Of a stretch of 64,000 nucleotides of DNA, positions 61,898 through 64,000 are shown piece after piece. The first letter of the stretch is position 1; the number at the start of each line of letters is the position of its first letter. Below the pieces are notes generated by a model, which did not search any database, was not told the DNA's origin, and saw only the letters and a list, made by a program, of their open reading frames with translations. This DNA is from Cystobacter fuscus (lineage in GTDB: Bacteria; Myxococcota; Myxococcia; Myxococcales; Myxococcaceae). The position numbers and the translations under genes were made by a program. The stretch lies in contig NZ_CP022098.1 of assembly GCF_002305875.1 (NCBI RefSeq), forward strand, positions 5,890,001 to 5,954,000, in the 5' to 3' direction.

Positions 61898-62926
61898 ATG
61901 TCCGCAGCTACCTATCGAGCGGTTCAGGCCCTGGGTGGAGGCAGGTTGGAGCTCGTGGAGCGCCCGCTGCCCAGGCCCGGCCCCGGGCAGGTCCTCCTCA
62001 CGGTCGAGGCCTGCGGCATCTGTCACACCGACGCGCTGACGGTCGAAGGTGGCTTTCCGGGACTCGAGTACCCCCGGGTGCCAGGGCACGAGGTGGTGGG
62101 CCACATCGCCGCGGTGGGCGAGCGGGTCGCCGCGCGTTGGAAGGTGGGCCAGCGCGTGGGCGTGGGCTTTCTGTCCGGGCGCTGTGGGGAGTGTGAGTCC
62201 TGCCGCCGGGGCGACTTCGTCAATTGCGCCAGCCAGCCGCTCACCGGCATTCATTTCGATGGCGGTTATGCCGAGGCGATGATCGCCGATCAGCATGGCC
62301 TGGTCGCGATTCCCGAGGAGTTCAGCGCGGTCGACGCGGCGCCGCTGCTCTGCGCCGGCGTCACGACCTTCAATGCGTTGCGCAAGTCGCCGGCACGGCA
62401 GGGCGATCTGGTGGTCATCCAGGGGATTGGCGGACTCGGGCATCTCGGAATCCAGTTCGCCCGCCACATGGGCTATCGCACCGTGGCGATCGCGCGCGGC
62501 GCGGGCAAGAAGGCGATGGCGCTGGAGCTGGGCGCCCACCACTACATCGACAGCGCGGCGGAGGATCCGGCGAAGGCGCTCCAGGCGCTCGGCGGCGCGA
62601 GCGTCATCGTCGCCACCGCCTCCAGTCCGGCGAGCATGGGGCCCCTGCTGGGAGGGTTGAAGAGCCAGGGGAGGCTGGTGATCGTCGGCGCGGGCGCGGA
62701 GCCGTTGCAGGTCCCCGTCACCGAGCTGCTGTTCGGCGAGCGTTCCATCTCGGGCAGTAACACGGGTTCCCCGGTCGAGGCCGAGGACATGCTGAACTTC
62801 AGCCTGCTGCGGGACATCCGCGCCCGGATCGAGACCCTGCCGCTGGCGCGGGCGGCGGAAGGCTACGCCAAGATGATGCGCAACGAAGCGCGCTTCCGCA
62901 TGGTGCTGACCACCGGCGTCAAGTGA
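61898..62926 (+). CDS. Zinc-dependent alcohol dehydrogenase
   Basis: This 342-residue MDR-family enzyme oxidises alcohols or reduces aldehydes with NAD(P). Catalytic zinc ligands are visible in ACGICHTDALTVEGG (Cys) and PGHEVVGHI (His-Glu), with a later Cys in PLLCAGVTTFNAL. The structural zinc lobe CGECESCRRGDFVNC has four cysteines. The Rossmann motif is GIGGLGHLGIQFA. The ATG at 61898 has AGAAGGGA upstream. Probably controlled by the divergent TetR regulator; such pairs often deal with reactive aldehydes or electrophiles, which is inference. Confidence 0.93.
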   Translation: MSAATYRAVQALGGGRLELVERPLPRPGPGQVLLTVEACGICHTDALTVEGGFPGLEYPRVPGHEVVGHIAAVGERVAARWKVGQRVGVGFLSGRCGECESCRRGDFVNCASQPLTGIHFDGGYAEAMIADQHGLVAIPEEFSAVDAAPLLCAGVTTFNALRKSPARQGDLVVIQGIGGLGHLGIQFARHMGYRTVAIARGAGKKAMALELGAHHYIDSAAEDPAKALQALGGASVIVATASSPASMGPLLGGLKSQGRLVIVGAGAEPLQVPVTELLFGERSISGSNTGSPVEAEDMLNFSLLRDIRARIETLPLARAAEGYAKMMRNEARFRMVLTTGVK

Positions 62927-62994
62927 AGACAAACAAGGTCCGCGACGGCGAATCGCCGACGCATGAACCGTGGCAACCCGAAGGAGTCGACATC

Positions 62995-63256
62995 ATGAGC
63001 CAGAATGGATTGCAGGTAACCGTTCACCGGGTTGAGGCGTCCGGACGAGATGGTGGCGCGCCTGTAGGATGCTCGACGTTGTTGATGCTAGCCAAACCAA
63101 GACACGCTCCTGTCATGGACCGTGGAGCGACTCTCGGGAGAGCGCCGCTATGTGGACCCCATCACCGTGATTGGTGAGACCTCGACCGATTCACTCCAGC
63201 AATACTGGCCCCAGGTGGTCGACTTCCTGCTGGAGCGCGCCCGACAGGCGGCCTGA
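62995..63256 (+). pseudogene. Decayed gene of unknown family
   Basis: An ATG at 62995 with an excellent AAGGAG begins MSQNGLQVTVHRVEASGRDG but this frame loses coding character by about 63080. In another frame, 63092-63256 encodes a coherent C-terminal piece with LSWTVERLSGERRYVDPITV and QQYWPQVVDFLLERARQAA before TGA 63254-63256. The two pieces are out of frame by one base and separated by little DNA, consistent with a deletion plus frameshift. I do not recognise the family. The whole interval 62927-63327 holds no other gene. Confidence 0.45.
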
Positions 63257-63327
63257 GTCAGCCAGAGCTATTCATCCCCGCCGCGTCCGGATCCCCCGCG
63301 CGAAGCCCGGGAGGGTCCCTCCTCAGT

Positions 63328-64000
63328 TCAGGGCAGCTTGCCCTTGCCCGCGAAGGCTTGCATCCACACGTGCTCATTCCGGGCCCGGGGCTCGCAGGAC
63401 TCCTCCTGCAACGGGGCCAGGGGCCAGCGGTAAAAGGCAGCCTGCTTCAATGCCTCCTCCCACTTTCCCAATTCCACCCACAAGTCGATGCTTTCCTCCC
63501 GTGTCGCGCTGTGCCCCGTCAACTCGGAGCCGAACATCTGGAGCCGCAATCCCATCTCCAATTCCAGACGTGAGCGCTGTTCGCGCAGGCACGCCCCCAC
63601 TTCCCACAGCAGTCGTCCCATCCACCGCTGCTCATCCTCGATCAGACGGGCCCTGCTGGCCCTGGCCCGCCGCAGGAGCCACGAGCCGAGGGACACTCCC
63701 TGGGCCAGGGAAGCCATCCCCCAGGCATGGTGGCCGGGCGCGTACATCATGTCGATACGCCCCAGCATCTCCCGGAAGAACTGCTCACTCGAGGGCTGCT
63801 TCCACTCGGGCAGCGCGACGAGCTTTTCGAGCGCCTCCAAGTCGCGCCGCTCGAAGGGAGCCTCGGGCGAACTGCCGGCCAGGAAGGAGAGCAGAGCGAG
63901 CTGGAGGGTCCGCGGGGAAGGCCCGGCGAGTTGCCCGAGCCGCTCCTCCACCGCGGACAGCAGGAACAGACGCAGCGGCGCTTGTTCTTCGAGGGAAAGG
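63328..64000 (-). CDS. Protein of unknown function, helical (5' end outside the window)
   Basis: The frame is open from the window edge to a stop at 63328, giving at least 223 residues. It is soluble and helical (RRDLEALEKLVALPEWKQPS, RARASRARLIEDEQRWMGRL, REESIDLWVELGKWEEALKQ). The pattern of paired helices with W, L and A is TPR-like but without a clear repeat. A GTG at 63951 is possible as a start, but coding character continues upstream, so I treat it as 5'-truncated. No family is recognised. Confidence 0.62.
   Translation of the reverse strand, partial: LSLEEQAPLRLFLLSAVEERLGQLAGPSPRTLQLALLSFLAGSSPEAPFERRDLEALEKLVALPEWKQPSSEQFFREMLGRIDMMYAPGHHAWGMASLAQGVSLGSWLLRRARASRARLIEDEQRWMGRLLWEVGACLREQRSRLELEMGLRLQMFGSELTGHSATREESIDLWVELGKWEEALKQAAFYRWPLAPLQEESCEPRARNEHVWMQAFAGKGKLP

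Overview
The window is a high-GC chromosomal segment that most probably comes from a myxobacterium of the Cystobacter/Archangium group. The reasons are a giant protein with a MYXO-CTERM-like tail, a SitA-like lipoprotein toxin with its immunity gene, an Imm11-like remnant, and third-position GC saturation that makes mirror reading frames open almost everywhere. No rRNA, tRNA, CRISPR array or insertion sequence was seen.

Layout. 1-3278: end of an RND efflux adaptor gene overlapping its inner-membrane pump. 3281-6714: a polymorphic lipoprotein toxin and a four-base-overlapping candidate immunity gene, with a visible drop in GC across the junction. 6719-12750: a UbiB/ABC1 kinase-like protein and NhaA on the minus strand, then mutS on the plus strand. 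12790-17536: a secreted Ig-like/beta-helix lipoprotein, a protein of unknown function and an OmpA-family outer-membrane protein. 17579-25396: a 2605-residue surface protein of choice-of-anchor D (ASH-type) domains with eight near-identical 113-residue repeats.

25399-49906: a type VI secretion (T6SS) locus in two convergent arms. The plus arm runs: degenerate adenylate-forming enzyme, PAAR-like protein, IglI/TssA-like protein, TssG-like protein, TssB, TssC, Hcp-like tube protein, TssK, TssE, VgrG core, separate beta-helical spike protein, TssF, TssL, a 103-residue protein, TssM and TssJ. Its first gene begins 2 bases after the giant surface protein. The minus arm runs: MltG, DAHP synthase (AroG), a TssB-TssC fusion-like sheath protein with a one-base frameshift, a second VgrG with a helical tail, and a 74-residue plus a 655-residue coiled-coil protein separated by a single in-frame stop. 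No ClpV/TssH ATPase is present. The natural reading is a divergent T6SS with two kinds of tip: VgrG plus a beta-helix, and VgrG plus an alpha-helical module.

51059-64000: ordinary accessory genes. These are a DUF2891 protein, a PAS histidine kinase, a two-TM protein, an AmiC-type amidase, a secreted double-cupin divergent from a LysR regulator, an Imm11-like remnant, a quinone-oxidoreductase-like MDR, a shortened GH26 lipoprotein, a TetR regulator divergent from a zinc alcohol dehydrogenase, a decayed gene, and the 3' part of an unknown gene cut by the window edge.
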